Both the position numbers and the translations under genes were made by a program. Shown piece by piece: positions 11,491 through 25,172 of a stretch of DNA of 64,000 bases (positions are counted from its first letter, which is position 1; every line of letters starts with the position of its first letter). Source of the stretch: Daucus carota subsp. sativus (lineage: Eukaryota > Streptophyta > Magnoliopsida > Apiales > Apiaceae); the NCBI RefSeq assembly GCF_001625215.2, contig NC_030385.2:613135-677134 (forward strand). The letters run 5' to 3'. The notes beneath the pieces are model-generated. The model ran no database searches and was not told the origin of the DNA. It was given only the letters and a program-made list of their open reading frames with translations.

Positions 11491-14006
11491 CGCTTTTTAC
11501 TAACACTGGTTTTTTTAGCTAAAGGTTTTCACGATTTTTTTTTAAATGACAAAATTTTAGAGGTGGCCGTGACAAGTTCTATTTACTGCATCATGGGCTT
11601 TGGGATTTGGGCCTTGAGTTTATATGAAAAAGAAACAGATAGCATACCCGCCTCCTCGAGTGCTTGGGCACTGAGCCAGTTAGAATTGGGCCGATCGGCA
11701 ACTTCATGGAACAACTTACTTGTGGCAAACTATAAAATAGCTTGATCGGACCGCTTGGTCCCGTTTGCAAAACCTTCGCGAGGATGTAATTCGAGTCGAG
11801 CATGTCGAGTTTTAAATTTAGTCTAATTCGAGTCAAGTTCAATCGAGTCGAGTCGACTCATATAACTAATCGAGCCTAAACTTTTGTTCAAATTCGACTC
11901 GTTTAATTTCACGAGTTGAGTTGAGCTGACTTGTTTAGCTAAACGAGCCGGTTTTAACGAGACGAACGAGTCAACTCGTATAATTTACACTTAATCGAGT
12001 CTAAGTCTCTACTTGAAGTAAATACAAACAAAAGCTGATTGCTGAAAGCATTGATGAATTCATTTCCTTAATCCTAAATTGGTTGGCAATTTGTGATTAT
12101 CAACCTGAGTTACTAATTTTTTTTTTACATTTTTTGTGTTGCTAGAATCAAGCAACTTTAATAGATTATCCGGATGAGTTGAAGGTAATACGACTAAAAT
12201 TATGAAAAGTCAACCACTTGGACTAATACGACTTATGATTATTTTTTATCAGAAAAAGTTCAAAAAATCTAAGTCACTGAAAAAAGTTGATCAAACTAAC
12301 TTCTGATTTTAAATCAGATTCTGACTTATTTCTGATTTTAAATCGACTTATGACTTTCGATTTTTTTTTATGGTGTGCTAATAACACACAGTAAACATAA
12401 AATTTGACAAGTTTATCTTGTTTTGATTGGTGTACCATTTTTAATAATGATAGACTCCCAACATTCACAACAATCACATCAATCAAAATGAATCAAATTT
12501 ATAGAAGTGATTAGCATGAATCCAGAGACACACGCGAGAACCCAGAAAAGTAGAAACATCTTCAGCTACCAAGTTTAAGTCTAAACAAACATACTCAACA
12601 TCACTCGTCGGCTATTTATTTTTGATTCCACTCAAACTGTCCAGGTTGATTAGAGTTTTGTCGAGACTCTCAACATGCCCCAGCAAGGCCAAAAACTCTC
12701 ATCATTTAAATAATGTATTCAAGTCAAGCTGCACCACACTGTTATTAAAAAACGATTAAAGTTAGATTTGATTTTTCCCATTACGACAATAGTGTCATCT
12801 TCAACGAGCTGCTCGCGGGCTTTGCTATATCGATCACCTGTATATTTATTTTATGTAACAAAAGTTGTTTTATGTTTTACTCCTATGTGAAGGAGTATAA
12901 GTAGAGCATGATAGAAATGAATATATAGGTGATCGATATAACTAATATCTAAATTGCATAATAGAAATAATTCATGAAGCCGTATTGTTACTATGACAAA
13001 AAACAAATGTTGTAGATACCTGGACTTTCTTTGTCCATTTAATTCTATAAATTCTTTTTACTGCTCGATAAGATTTTCAATATTTTTATAAAATAAAAAT
13101 TTGTAATTTATTTTTATTTTTTTCTGAATAAAAAATTAATTTATTAATAAACTTAAAAATAAATTAAAGAACAATATTTTACGAAAACATTAATTTGCGT
13201 GCATCGTTCCATCCCAATATATATATACTCCTCGGTGGTGGCGGAGGGGGTTAGACGATTAAAAACGAGCTATTTAAATTGATTCATGTTTTTAGTTTTG
13301 TTTTCTTGAAACATGCATATTTTTTTTGATTAAATATATATTTTATTTAGAATCGATTTTGATGTATTTATTTGTCAGGTTTTTCAGTATCTTTATAATA
13401 ATAAATAAAATTATAAATTTTCACGCGTATGACATAAATGATTCCTTCTCAACTTTTCATGGATGTCAAATCCGATTCAAACTCTTCTCTCGAAGCCTGG
13501 TCCTGGTTTTTACCAAAAAATCTACTGTAACTGTTTTTCGAAATTGCACATGCTCGTTGATTATTTGTACTCATGGCAAATAAATATGTAAGAACGAGTA
13601 ATTAAATTATTGTACATGGCTAATCTCTTCTATTCATGTAAACAAAGAAGTTATATTATTATTTAACATGATTAATTTTTTAATAATATAATTTACTAAC
13701 TAATACCTTCTCTGATAAATAATTATATAGTGTGGAGAAACCGGACCGATTTATTAAAAAAAGGTTATAAATAGGGTATTCAAAAATCAGTTAGTAATAA
13801 ATATCTAGAGACCGCTAGGCACACCGAAATTGAATGGTGGCAAATCGGCGGGGAGACATTTATCGGTTTCACTGTAAAAGCTTCACCTTTTATACACCGC
13901 CACGTCACACTCCCCTGGCCCCACTCCTTCACTCACTCACGTTGTAAGCGCAGCTGCATCGTCCCCTTCCCTACTTCGATCTCATCCAAAGAGAGACACG
14001 AGAGAG

Positions 14007-14012
14007 AGACTG

Positions 14013-14054
<42 letters not shown>
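14007..14054. repeat. GA microsatellite in the PDAT1-like 5' UTR
   Basis: A nearly pure GA run of about 40 bp ends 28 bp before the start codon at 14082, and further GAGAGA clusters continue up to that codon. This is a typical purine-rich plant leader. Confidence 0.9.
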
Positions 14055-14081
14055 GGGAGAGAACAGAGAGAGACGAGAGAG

Positions 14082-17000
14082 ATGTCACTAATTAGAAGGA
14101 AGAAGGCACCGGAGAGCAAGAATCAAGAAGCATCGGATGCGAACTTAACTGACGATGAAAACAAGAAAAAGAAACAACCACTGCCAACTAAAAAAACTCA
14201 AAAGAGTTGGACTTGCTTAGACAATTGCTGCTGGTTTATCGGGTGTATCTGTGTAATTTGGTGGCTGTTGCTGTTTTCTTACAATGCTATGCCGGCTTCG
14301 TTTCCTCAATTCGTCACGGAGGCTATCACGGGGCCTTGGCCTGATCCTCCGGGTGTCAAGATCTCGAAAGAGGGTTTGTCGGTGAAGCATCCTGTTGTGT
14401 TTGTGCCTGGAATTGTTACTGGTGGGCTTGAGCTATGGGAAGGGCATAACTGTACTGAGGGCTTGTTTAGGAAGCGCCTTTGGGGTGGGACTTTTGGGGA
14501 AGTCTACAAAAGGTATCAGCTTTAGGCCTTTGTTGTCGCGATTGTGTTGTTATCTTAGTTCAATGGATTGCCAGTTTGGGGATTTTAGTGGTTTTTGGAT
14601 GCATTTTATATGTTTGTTATTAAAGATTGGTGCTTTGTTAATTGCTAGTTTTAAGTTCTTCTTTATGTTTCTTTACTTAGAATTAGTGTAAAATTGCTAC
14701 TCATAGTAGATATTATTGTTCTATTTCTACTTACTCTAGGTGTCGCCTTAATGAGTAATTTCAGATCGAAAGGTATTGTAGTTTATGGATTGCCAATTTA
14801 GGGATTTAAGTTGTTTGTGGATGCTTTGTGTAAGTTTCATGTTACAGATCAGTGCTTTACTAGTTTGAAGTTCTTATTTATGTTTCTCGACATAGAATTA
14901 GTGTAAAATCGCTACTCACAGTAGATGTTAGTATTGTTCTAGTCTTACTTACTCTAGGTGTTGACTTGAGAGTAATTTCAGATTGAAAGAGTTTAGTTGC
15001 ATTGCGAGTCATTAGGTGGATGTGATTGATTATGTTTTTGTTTTCAGGCCTTTATGCTGGGTGGAGCATATGTCGTTGGACAATGAAACTGGGATGGATC
15101 CTGAGGGTGTGAGGGTCAGGCCGGTCACTGGACTGGTGGCTGCAGATTACTTTGCTGCTGGATATTTTGTTTGGGCTGTTTTGATAGCTAATTTGGCTAG
15201 AATTGGGTATGAGGAGAAGAATATGTACATGGCTTCATATGATTGGAGGCTTTCTTTTCAAAATACGGAGGTATTTTATTTGGACTTTTATAGTTAATTA
15301 CCCTGTATGTGCTTGTATTGATGATGGACTTTATTTGCAGGCGAGGGACCAGACTCTTAGCAGGATAAAAAGTAATATTGAACTGATGGTTGCTACAAGT
15401 GGGGGCAAGAAAGCAGTTATCATCCCTCATTCAATGGGAGTTCTGTACTTCTTGCATTTCATGAAATGGGTTGAGGCACCGGCTCCAATGGGTGGTGGTG
15501 GCGGATCAGATTGGTGTGCTAAGCATATAAAGGCTGTAATGAATATTGGTGGTCCATTTTTAGGTGTTCCGAAATCTGTCCCTGGGCTTTTGTCTGCTGA
15601 AGTTAGGGACATTGCCGTCCTCAGGTTTTTTTTGCCCTCCTTATATATTTTCAACAAATAAATACAGTTTAATACTTCTGACACCCTCCACATAATAGTA
15701 GACAAGAAGCAGTTTAAAGCTCAATATTAATCTACACACAGAAAAGTATAAATGCAGAATTTAGGAAGCACTTTCTTTTTTGTTTGTTAATTGAACACTT
15801 ACACCCACTTTTCCTCTGACAAGGCTTGAAACCCCAACCTCCCCCAGAAGGAGGAAGGGGAGAAGCTCTAGAGCAAGAGCCGGTTAACTGGATACTCTTC
15901 CCTGTACTTTCAGTTGTTTTTTCAAATTGAGGAAGATATGTTGTGTTTTGGCACACCTCGTTAACTTGTATAGATATGAATATATACCTGTAGTTATCTG
16001 GGTTTCATCATTCATTTTAGTCTTTAGGATATGTTACTTAGACAGTTCTTTCATACTTATAAAACCGCCTGTCAAGTGATGCCTGTGAAATTCAATTTGA
16101 CTGCAGAGCTGTTGCTCCGGGTGTCCTGGAAAAGGATTTATTTCGTTTTCAAATGATGTTGCAACATGTGATGAAGATGACTCGCACTTGGGATTCTACA
16201 ATGTCAATGTTACCAAAAGGTGGGGACACCATATGGGGTGGTCTTGACTGGTCTCCTGAGGAAGATTATTGTCATGGCAGAAGAGATCATAATCACAATG
16301 ATACTAATACTCCAGACCAACATAAGACTAAGAATCATGTTTCTCCAGACAAGAACACTAATTATGGAAGAATTATATCCTTTGGGCAAAAAGCGGCATA
16401 TGCTGCTGCTTCGGAGCTTAAGAGAATCGACTTCAGGGTAAGGTTTTGTTTTTACAGGCACCCCGTAATCGGCACTGTTTCCTGGGGATAAGTTTTCTTA
16501 ACTCATTTCATATTGTCTGTTACAGATCCATCTAACACACAAACTAAAGGTTTTTCAAATGTGACTTGATATAAGTTTATTATAGTCTATAGATATTTCC
16601 TTTTAAGTGTCGTTAGTCTTAATCTCACATGAGCAACACATACAATATTTAGAAGCTTGTGGCTGCTCAATTCACCGTTATTTGTTTTGATATGGATCTC
16701 ATCTGTCATTTTTCTTAAATATTTTCTGGTGGATGTGCCTTCTTCATCAGATGTATTAGGACTTGATTCTTGATAGAGTAAATGTTAAATAGGCTTCTTA
16801 TAACGTTTTTGACTGATTACGCTGAGACGAGGACTATAATAGAAAAACAAATTATCAGTTGGTAGAGTAGTTCACTTGGTTTCCATTACGTCATTTTGAC
16901 AAGTGCAAAAACTTTCTGGTCCTTATCTTCCTATGTGTAAGGAATGTGGAAATTTCTTCTTCTTTTTTTAACTGTTCAGAGGAGAGGATTTTATTTATTT

Positions 17001-18359
17001 ATTTATTTATTTTTGGGGGGGTGGGGGGGGTAAATTTTTCTGGGGAGGTCAATTTATGAAATTTAATTTTGCACGCACCCATGCATCCACTGAGGCTGGA
17101 ATCCTTGACCTCTTGTTAACAAGACTGCAATGCCAGCGAACCATTAAGAAGTTTGTTTCCCCAAAAAGTAGTGATTACAATTTCCCTTTGTGCTCTTTCT
17201 ACTCCCCCAGTATAATTGGCTTATGTCCCAGATTGTAATTTATATACAAAAGTAGTGATGGGAAGACGTAATATATATAAATTTATATGTTTAAGCGTGT
17301 TATGAGTTTAATAGTTAGAAGTAGAAGCAATGTTAGAAATCCCTGCAATGAGAATTAGTATTAGTAAAGAATATGGTGCGCCTTAACCAAGTTTCTTTTA
17401 CTTGTTGAGAACTGAACTGCAACAATGTGGCTGTTAGTTCATCAGTCTGATCATGATAGCACATGTTTAATTCTGTCCAACAAAGCCTAACTAACGGTTA
17501 TATGCAGGATGCCGTCAAGGGTAAGACTGTTGCAAATAGTAGCTGTCAGGAAGTGTGGACAGAATATCATGAAATGGGTTATGGTGGTATTGATGCTGCT
17601 GTAGAATACCAAGTTTATACAGCTGATGAAGTTGTGGAACTGCTTGAGTTCGTTGCTCCAAAGATGATGGCACGTGGCAGTGCTCACTTTTCATATGGGA
17701 TAGCTGAGAATTTAGATGATCCAAAATATGATCATTACAAATATTGGTCCAACCCATTGGAGACGAAGTGAGATTTATTGTCCTTTGTTACTAATTGTCA
17801 TTTGCTAATATCATATGACATTTTTGCATATTTGATTATTGAAGTACTTCCCAGTTATTCTCTATTTGTTTTATCTTTCAGGTTACCAAATGCTCCTGAT
17901 ATGGAAATATACACATTATATGGAGTTGGCATCCCCACTGAAAGAGCATACGTCTACAGGCTCTCAAATTCAGCAGAATGCTCTATCCCGTTTCAAATTG
18001 ATACCTCAGCTGATCATGCAAAAGACTGTTTGAACGATGGTGTCTTTACCGTTGATGGGGACGAGACTGTGCCCGCTTTAAGTGCCGGTTTCATGTGTGC
18101 AAAAGGTTGGCGTGGGAAAACTAGATTTAATCCTTCTGGGATAAAAACTTATATCAGGGAGTATAATCATGCCCCGCCAGCCACTTTTCTTGAGGGTCGC
18201 GGGACTCAAAGTGGTGCCCATGTGGATATCATGGGAAACTTCGCCCTAATAGAGGATGTTTTAAGGGTTGCTGCTGGGGCTACAGGAGAAGAACTGGGGG
18301 GAGATCACATTTACTCAGACATCTTAAAATGGTCGGAAAAGATAAATTTAAGCCTATGA
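14082..18359 (+). CDS. PDAT1: Phospholipid:diacylglycerol acyltransferase (PDAT1-like, LCAT family)
   Basis: Exons 14082-14512, 15048-15270, 15341-15624, 16107-16437, 17508-17767 and 17882-18359 join in phase to 668 aa, the family's usual length. The enzyme moves a fatty acid from the sn-2 position of phosphatidylcholine to diacylglycerol, making triacylglycerol and lysophosphatidylcholine at the ER. Visible features: a Lys-rich cytosolic N-terminus; one membrane segment at residues about 49-67 (WFIGCICVIWWLLLF); VVFVPGIVTGG near the oxyanion/lid region; the nucleophile in PHSMG (Ser249); Asp570 in DGDETVP; and His623 in SGAHVDIMG. The Ser-Asp-His triad is therefore intact. The leader contains GA repeats. 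Introns 3 and 4 hold possible SINE-like debris. A PDAT2 paralogue cannot be fully excluded, but the N-terminus fits PDAT1. Confidence 0.96.
17060..17160 (-). repeat. Possible SINE fragment in PDAT1-like intron 4
   Basis: On the minus strand GGTCAAGGATTCCAGCC resembles a pol III B box, about 40 nt after TGGTTCGCTGGCA, which weakly resembles an A box. No tail or target duplication was seen. A comparable patch, with GGTTTCAAGCC on the minus strand, lies in intron 3 at about 15820-15900. Confidence 0.3.
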
Positions 18360-19630
18360 ATTCTATCTGTATGTCTCCAGTGTCTGTCAGTTAATTTATC
18401 CAGGGTGGCTCGACTGTTATGCACACAAGCTTGTCGGCATGAAACTTCAGTCGCATTGTGTACCGTAGTAGCTGTTGTTACAACTATCATGTTCTTCGTT
18501 TGTCGTAGAGCTTAGAACTTCAATGTTAATATTGTTGTTGTTGTATTATTACATAGACCCTGCTTAGAACATTTTGATATTAGTTTCTTTGCAGATTTGT
18601 CAATTCAGTTGTTCTGTATAAGCTTTTTTTCTCTTCACTCATCGCGGGTAGTTTCCTGCACTTTCTTGTCTTTATAATTGTTTGGAAAACAGTGTTTTAT
18701 ATCAACTAAAAGTAGGATTACAGCAAAACAAAATGTACTTGCCGGCTCAAATCTTTTATTATTAATTTACTATATTGATCAATTTTACTTAATTTTGAAA
18801 ATACAAATTAGAAATATGTGTCTTAAAGTTGATCTTGAAATATAAATAATAAATATAAATTCATTGAAAGTTGAAATGCACGATTATTTTAAAAATAAAT
18901 ATATAATCGAGACAAAGGGAATATTAAATTATAGCTTATGAACTTCATTTATTAGGAAAAGAAGTAGAAGTAAAAATATGTGCTCTTCTTTTAAACATTT
19001 CAAATGTCGTTGACATCTTTCTAACTCTTGTGTTGTTGACAGTGTGCCAGTAGAAGTAATTATCACTCGTACACTGTCAACAGAGAGTAGGTAGGTTGAG
19101 GATGATTAAAACAGGGATGTTCGGTTCATAAAGCCCTGCTTGGATTAATTATTGGAATCTCAATCTCTTATGTGTGGATTAGTTATTTGATTCTATCAAA
19201 TGAATTAAGACTTTGTTTGTCTAGGCATAAAGCAGACTTAAAGGTGTTCCCAAATTATCCAAATTATCCAAACAGATATTTTAAACTACCTGCTTATCAC
19301 ATAAGTCGCGTTAAATCATAAATCACGTTAAGTTATAAGTCATAAACTTAACCAAACGGGCTCTAAATCATACTCTTCCCACTTATTTGGTTCCATCAAA
19401 TGAAACCCCAATCATGTCAGATGGTTAAATCATACTCTTCCCACCAGTTGGGTTTACATACCTTTCTCATTCCCAACCTTAATCCAAATGCCTCCGGGTT
19501 TTTTTATGTCAATATGTGAACAGCAACCAATGACCAAAAAAAGGTCCACATTTAATTTTTCTACATTAATTTAGCATAAGTTACATCTTTATGAAACATC
19601 AAAACAAATTAAACAAACCACCCAAGCTTT
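18360..19630. other. Region between PDAT1-like and CID4-like genes (tail to tail)
   Basis: It contains the PDAT1-like 3' UTR (to about 18.6 kb), AT-rich DNA, and at 19034-19082 a 12-bp inverted repeat (TGTTGACAGTGT and its complement, 25-nt loop). Degenerate MITE-like sequence lies at 19190-19370. No gene is supported. Confidence 0.6.
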
Positions 19631-19951
19631 ATTCACTATGGTAATAAGAACCTACAATATTGAAACACAGCCCCAAAACAAAACAGAAAAAACTTGCAAA
19701 CAGGTTAAATAAAGGGGACACGGTAAACATGGGATCTGGATTAGTTGCTAGAAATTGGACAGTGAGAACATTCCAATTGTGGGTAGCTCTAAGCCTTTCA
19801 CAAATTACCCATGAGACGGCAGCCAGACAATATTGGGCTGAAACTCTCCTTTCTACTGCATTTTCCCCCCGATAAAAATACCACAACCATGAGTGCACAT
19901 GCTTCTCTCCTCGGCATGGATCATCGAGGTCACAGCCAGCCCCAACACTGG

Positions 19952-22900
19952 TTAAAACTCTCTTCCTTTGAACTGCATTTCCTGTCAAACAATGTAAAAG
20001 CTCAGTCATTTAAACTAAATACGTGCCTGTTCAGGCATTTATAACTAATTATTTTACCACAGCTTTCCTGGACAATTGCTTTTGTTAACGAATATGAACA
20101 TTTTACAGGGGAAAAAAAACAGCTTTCTTAAAAGACAGTGTACACAATCTGCATCGATCTTCAGAAGGGCATCAGTCCAAAATCCAATATGCATATAACC
20201 TATAAGGCGTTGTGCTCTAATGGCACTGGCTATAAAGGTTGGCTATATTTTAAAAATAGTATGTTATTATAATTCAAGTTGTTATAATAGAAAATATAAT
20301 TTTATTGTGGTAATAAATGATGTGGAATCTTCCTACAAGTATCTAGAAATTACATCAAGGGGTTGGCAAAATTTTTAGACAAGGGGAATGCATGGTTGAG
20401 AGTGAATACGTTTTACATATTCCCTGTGATTTTTATTTATTGTAACATTTATCCAATTTTAGCCAAGGTTTTAGAGGGTTGGAGATCTCTTACTGGAGGA
20501 TAAGTCGGCATGTAGAGGACCTGGCGAGGCTGACTAAGAAGCATCTGCTGCCCATACTGCAAACAATTGTAAACAGTTTAGCTGAGCTTCATAAGAGGCA
20601 AGCAAATGTGAAACAATGCAGATAGAGCGGAGCTACCTGAGGTCCATTGGGATGATAATAAGTTTGAGGTGACTGCATTGGTAGAGACTGATGATTAAAC
20701 ATAACAGGCTGATGACTAGAGAATGATGGTCCCATCTGCAACAATAACATAATTAGCCACAACACTGACCCCTGCAGACATGTTATATTGGAGGCTTGGC
20801 GCTATATTCAAATCTGAATCTTTCTTGAAGAGTCAAACACAGTGAACTTTACATACCTATGTATAAAGGAATGTGAAAACTAGGCCACTGAATTATTTTG
20901 TTTCTTTCATTAGTTATACAAGTCACATGCTATAGGTCTCCAATCCCAGGTCCATAAAGATGGAAAATGAGTGCTTTAAAAAAATATACCAAATGCTATT
21001 ATGGTTCAGTTAACCGAGAAGAAGGAAACTGAAAGGCAACAGAAAGCACTTACACCCATGCTTACAGGCAAACCATGCATGTGTGGGACATTTGGCACAT
21101 TAGTTGAGTAGTACAAGGACCCATCAGAAACGGGAGATGCAGGCCTAAACGATGTCTTCGTTGGGGAGAAACTTTTTGCATTTGGATTGAATTTAAATTC
21201 CTATTTACAAAAGAAACACAATGTGAAGCAAGAATTATACATGAGAGCTCGCAAAGAATCAGAGCATAGAAGAGACACACAGGTTCATACGAGTATATGG
21301 CGACTCTACCTTGGCATGAGGATTAAGTGTTGATCTTTCTGAAGCCAGTGAACCCACTGATGAGCTTGGTGATAATCCCGTAATAGCTGAAGCAGGAATA
21401 GCATTTCCAAAATCTGAAGTTGACGATGTTGAGCTACCAGGTCGTGCACGCGTGAGAACAGATTGTGTTGTTTCACGTTGTTTGGCTGATGGAAGATTCT
21501 CAGATGAATTACTAGAAAAATTCTTCCCAGGAGTTGCTGAAGTTGGAGCATATGCAGCCGCATTAGGGGACAGTCCAACCTTGTCAGAGGATGCTCTCTT
21601 AAGCCTTGTTGATGGATGTGAATCTAGATGAACAATAACTTTACATTAATTCCTAGTATGCAGCAGTAAAATACAGTTCCAATCAAGTAAACATTAACAA
21701 GCAGGATAGGGAGTTCGAGCACATACATAACAGCAACGGACATTTAGAGACAGTTATATAAAGAAGATATTAACTTCTGTATCTCATGTAATAGAATAGC
21801 ATCAATACAACAAACACAGAAAACTTCACATAATATAAGCAATGAGAAGGTAAGTATCAAAGCTAAAGATTAAGAGCCTGTTTGGGGCAGCTTTTAGCTG
21901 CTGCAATCTGCTTTATACATACATCTGAGTTGAGTGTAAAATATCACTTTAACTTTAAAGCGAATTAGTAGTACTTCAAGTTAAAGTAATTTTTTTTAAG
22001 TTAACCCAAAAAGGCTATAAACCCATTGGACATACTAAATCGACCACAGAAATTTCGCGCGCCAAGCTAAGCTTAAAATAGAAATAATCCAAAATGGATT
22101 AGAAAATTAAAAGGTGAATAGTGAGCAGATGAAAATTGTCGAAGTGTGAAATGTATTCTATATTAGGGGTCGGAATTTCGGGTAAGAGGCCGTGTTTGTG
22201 TCAGCAATCGGGTCGATTTTGGGTCAAGCTAAAATCACTTAAAATTGAATAAAACTGAAAATTGAAGTTTTTATTAATGAAATTCTAATTTCAGGTCCAT
22301 TTCGGGTCAATTGGGTATTTTCGGGTTACTTTCGGGTTTTGTCTCAGTAAATCAGGTTGCGGATTGGGTCGGGTTTTGGGTCGGGTCTGATATTTGTTTA
22401 TACAGGACACGAGAAAGTACTTCACATATATACAGAGATCAGGAATAAGTAGTGCACTCACAATTGGCTTCTGACGCTTGACCCTCCTCGGCTAACTGCA
22501 GCGGATATTCCAGTTTGATGGACGGTGGAAGACAAGTTTGTTAAATCAAACCTACTTTGATAAAAAAAAAAAAAAAAAAAAAAAGCTTTCTAAGCAGCAG
22601 CAAAATTTTTCAATTAAAAAATACTCACATTTGGCATTTCTGACTCATCCTTAATGTGATCTGTGAGTTCATCACTGAATCCAAATTCTTCAAACCTAAA
22701 ATAAGAAATGTCATTTAGGAGATGTGGTCTGGAATCAGAATTGTGTACTTGGATAAAAAATTAAATGTCCTGATTCAAGGTAAATAATAATGTTACCATA
22801 TATATGATGACTAGAGTAGGACTACCAATATCATGATACCTGCTTCCACGATCAAATGAAAAATTGTCCTTGTCAGAAACTGGGAGGTATTCGCTGCCAC

Positions 22901-25149
22901 TGATTGAATAAGAAGATTCTACCAAACCCTGAGTAGTCCATCAAAATTGTAAACAGCAATATTAATCCTCTCTGACTAAAATGCTTAGTCACTCCTTACA
23001 AAGCTGTAGAGAAAAAGCTGGAAAACATATCTCATTACTAGTCACAGAACCTATGGAAATACTAGAAGTGGGGTAACAATCTTGTAAAACAGAAAAACAA
23101 ATTTCAGATTTATAAAATAGAAAAAGTGGAATGACGAATGTTCCATTAGAACTTCTGGGCTCACTCAAAAACATTTTTGATGTAAACTATGGGTGGTCCA
23201 ATTTAACATAAGAAAAGGCCTAGATAATAATAATGTTTGTTGAAAGAACGATTGACTACTAAATGTATTAAAAGAATCCAAATGAAACATGAAAAAGCTT
23301 ATATATAATGAAATTTGAAGTTGCTGACTACCATAGTAGAACTTGATGGCAATTGAGCAGCACCAATACTTCGTCCACTAGGGAAGTCTGAAAAAGACTT
23401 GCCAACAAAACCAGAGACATTGCCAAAGGTTTCACTATTATGTATATCCAGAAGGTTTTCTTTTTCATCAAATCCACTATCATCAACTCCACGCAAGACC
23501 GATGAGAATCTAGCCTCCTCGTCCATTTCATAGTCTTTTTGAAGTTTTAAGCCTCTTTCCTGTTAAAACTAATCAATAAGAATGACATTTTAATGTATAC
23601 ATAGGTTAGACAATCAGATGTACGCTTCAGCCTTTACCTCAGCTAGATGAAGATCTTGGGTATCCTCACCCTCAATCTCCCTGGCTATTCGTAGTGCCTC
23701 GATTTCAAGTTCTCTCATTTGAGGGCCTCTATCTAGTTTAGTGGTGTAAAGGTCCTCATCAAAAGTGCTTTTTACACCAAACAATGCTTCGTTTGCTTCA
23801 AACTGATCCCAGCCCCTACAAAACAGTTGCACATAGTTTGCAGCTAAGTATTTGTAGATGTGAAATTTATTATTATCATTTTCTTTCTCTCTTTTTTTTG
23901 GTGGTGGTTTAAGTGATAGATTAATTGACCTGTTTCCAAATTATCAAATATAAACTATAAACTATAATCAAGTACCGTATTTAATAAGCCAACAGACTAC
24001 ATAGCAAAGGCTTGTCTAGAAAAAATGAAGGTCAAACAAAGACGGATGGACTTATTTAACTAATAATGACTACATCACACATGGATGGTGCTTTTCGGTT
24101 TTTTGTCATAAACCTGTGCCACCCCGCAGTAGCACTCACAAAAAATGGCAATATGCATTACTAACCTATTCCAAGGGCCATCAAATATGTTGTCCAGTTC
24201 TGGACACTCTCGATCATCATCATCAGGTACCCAACGCCCCAATTCTCTTTCCACCTCAACATGACGTGACTGAGATATGTTTGAGTCCGTCATAATTTCT
24301 TGTTGCTTCACATGCTGAATCTCATTAGCTAAGCCATCTCTGGTTACGGACACGCCCTGGTTCAAAGATTTATTTACAGTCAAAATCATGTCAATACTCA
24401 ATACGAAATTTTGAGTGTGTTATAGTACTGCAGAGCTGAACTAAATGATCAGTGACAGTGTGCCAAAATACTTAAATTTCTTTATGACCCAACTCCCAGA
24501 GTAAGCTCTGATAACTCAAGCTCCACATATCAAGCAATGTCAAGTCAAACATAAATTTTGTATCAATTCACAATTCACCTTTGCCATAACTTGCACAAGT
24601 TCTCTAGCTGGTATGATCAGAGTCTTTGAAGGAGGCTTGTTAACAGAATCTAAAATATCCAATTGTCCACGAGAAGAACCAGCCTTCATCAAGCGAGCCA
24701 TTTTTAAAATAATTCCTACAATTTAAAGCTAAAACTTAACCATATTGTTCAGGCACATGGAAGCATTACTACAAAAATAAATTTAACATACCAAAATTTG
24801 TGTCGCCATTTGTGGCATGAAATATCCCAGAGAATACAGATCCATCTATCACTTGGACTTCCACAGGATGTCCTATAAGACATGTTGCCAAATAAACTAG
24901 CCTCTCATGCGAGGGACTACCACTTCCTCCCTCACTATCGCCCGCCAGCATACCTGATAAAACAAGTATTAAAGCATTAATGGTCACTACCACATACGAG
25001 CTCAAAAAATTCTAAGATTTTTTTAACCTACTTGAGACAATCTTTCCAGTCACCAGCATACTATCGACTCTAGTTCCAGTTTCTTTATCAGTTGTTCTAC
25101 GACTAAAACCATTAGCAGGCTGGGACTGCACAACATGTTGCCTGTTCAT
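19952..25149 (-). CDS. CID4-like: Ataxin-2-like / PABP-interacting protein (CID3/CID4 type)
   Basis: Fourteen coding exons on the minus strand join in phase to 618 aa: 25149-25032, 24953-24792, 24715-24579, 24356-24166, 23815-23638, 23559-23332, 22928-22840, 22695-22629, 22495-22462, 21623-21310, 21200-21054, 20735-20637, 20556-20494, 19981-19952. An Lsm domain at about 57-135 (LIGHPVEVQVIDGSVFSGIF) is followed by LsmAD from about residue 204 (GWDQFEANEALFGVKSTFDE) and a Ser/Pro-rich region. Two overlapping PAM2 motifs at about 498-517 (LNPHAKEF, FNPNAKSF) bind the MLLE domain of poly(A)-binding protein. The end MQFKGREF is typical of the plant family. The expected role is cytoplasmic mRNA and stress-granule regulation with PABP. 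The start was chosen at MNRQHVVQ, the first in-frame ATG after a 3' splice site. The last exon codes for only nine residues plus stop. Confidence 0.95.
22160..22400. repeat. Degenerate TCGGGT/CGGGTC-rich repeat in a CID4-like intron
   Basis: Words such as TTTCGGGT and GGGTCG recur many times in about 240 bp, a pattern common in old plant MITE interiors. Just left of it, GCCTGTTTGGGGCAGC at 21879 resembles another MITE end. No complete element was resolved. Confidence 0.45.
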
Positions 25150-25172
25150 ACTTTTGACCAACCTCAACTCCG

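Larger units (their letters stand above)
10130..14080. other. Intergenic region between BRX-like and PDAT1-like
   Basis: About 3.9 kb between divergent promoters. Very AT-rich DNA fills 10490-11300. A degenerate CCGATTAATC-type repeat lies at 11325-11490. A degenerate GAGTCGAGT/CGACTCGT repeat lies at 11780-11990, of a kind often left by old hAT-type elements in plants. The rest has no supported gene; its ORFs are short and AT-biased. Confidence 0.6.

Noticed and set aside
19034-19082. MicroRNA-like hairpin
   Set aside because: Arms of only 12 bp with a 25-nt loop, shorter than a plant miRNA duplex, and no known miRNA sequence recognised.
19629-20009. 126-codon minus-strand ORF
   Set aside because: Overlaps the tiny last exon of the CID4-like gene in another frame and runs through its 3' UTR and intron.
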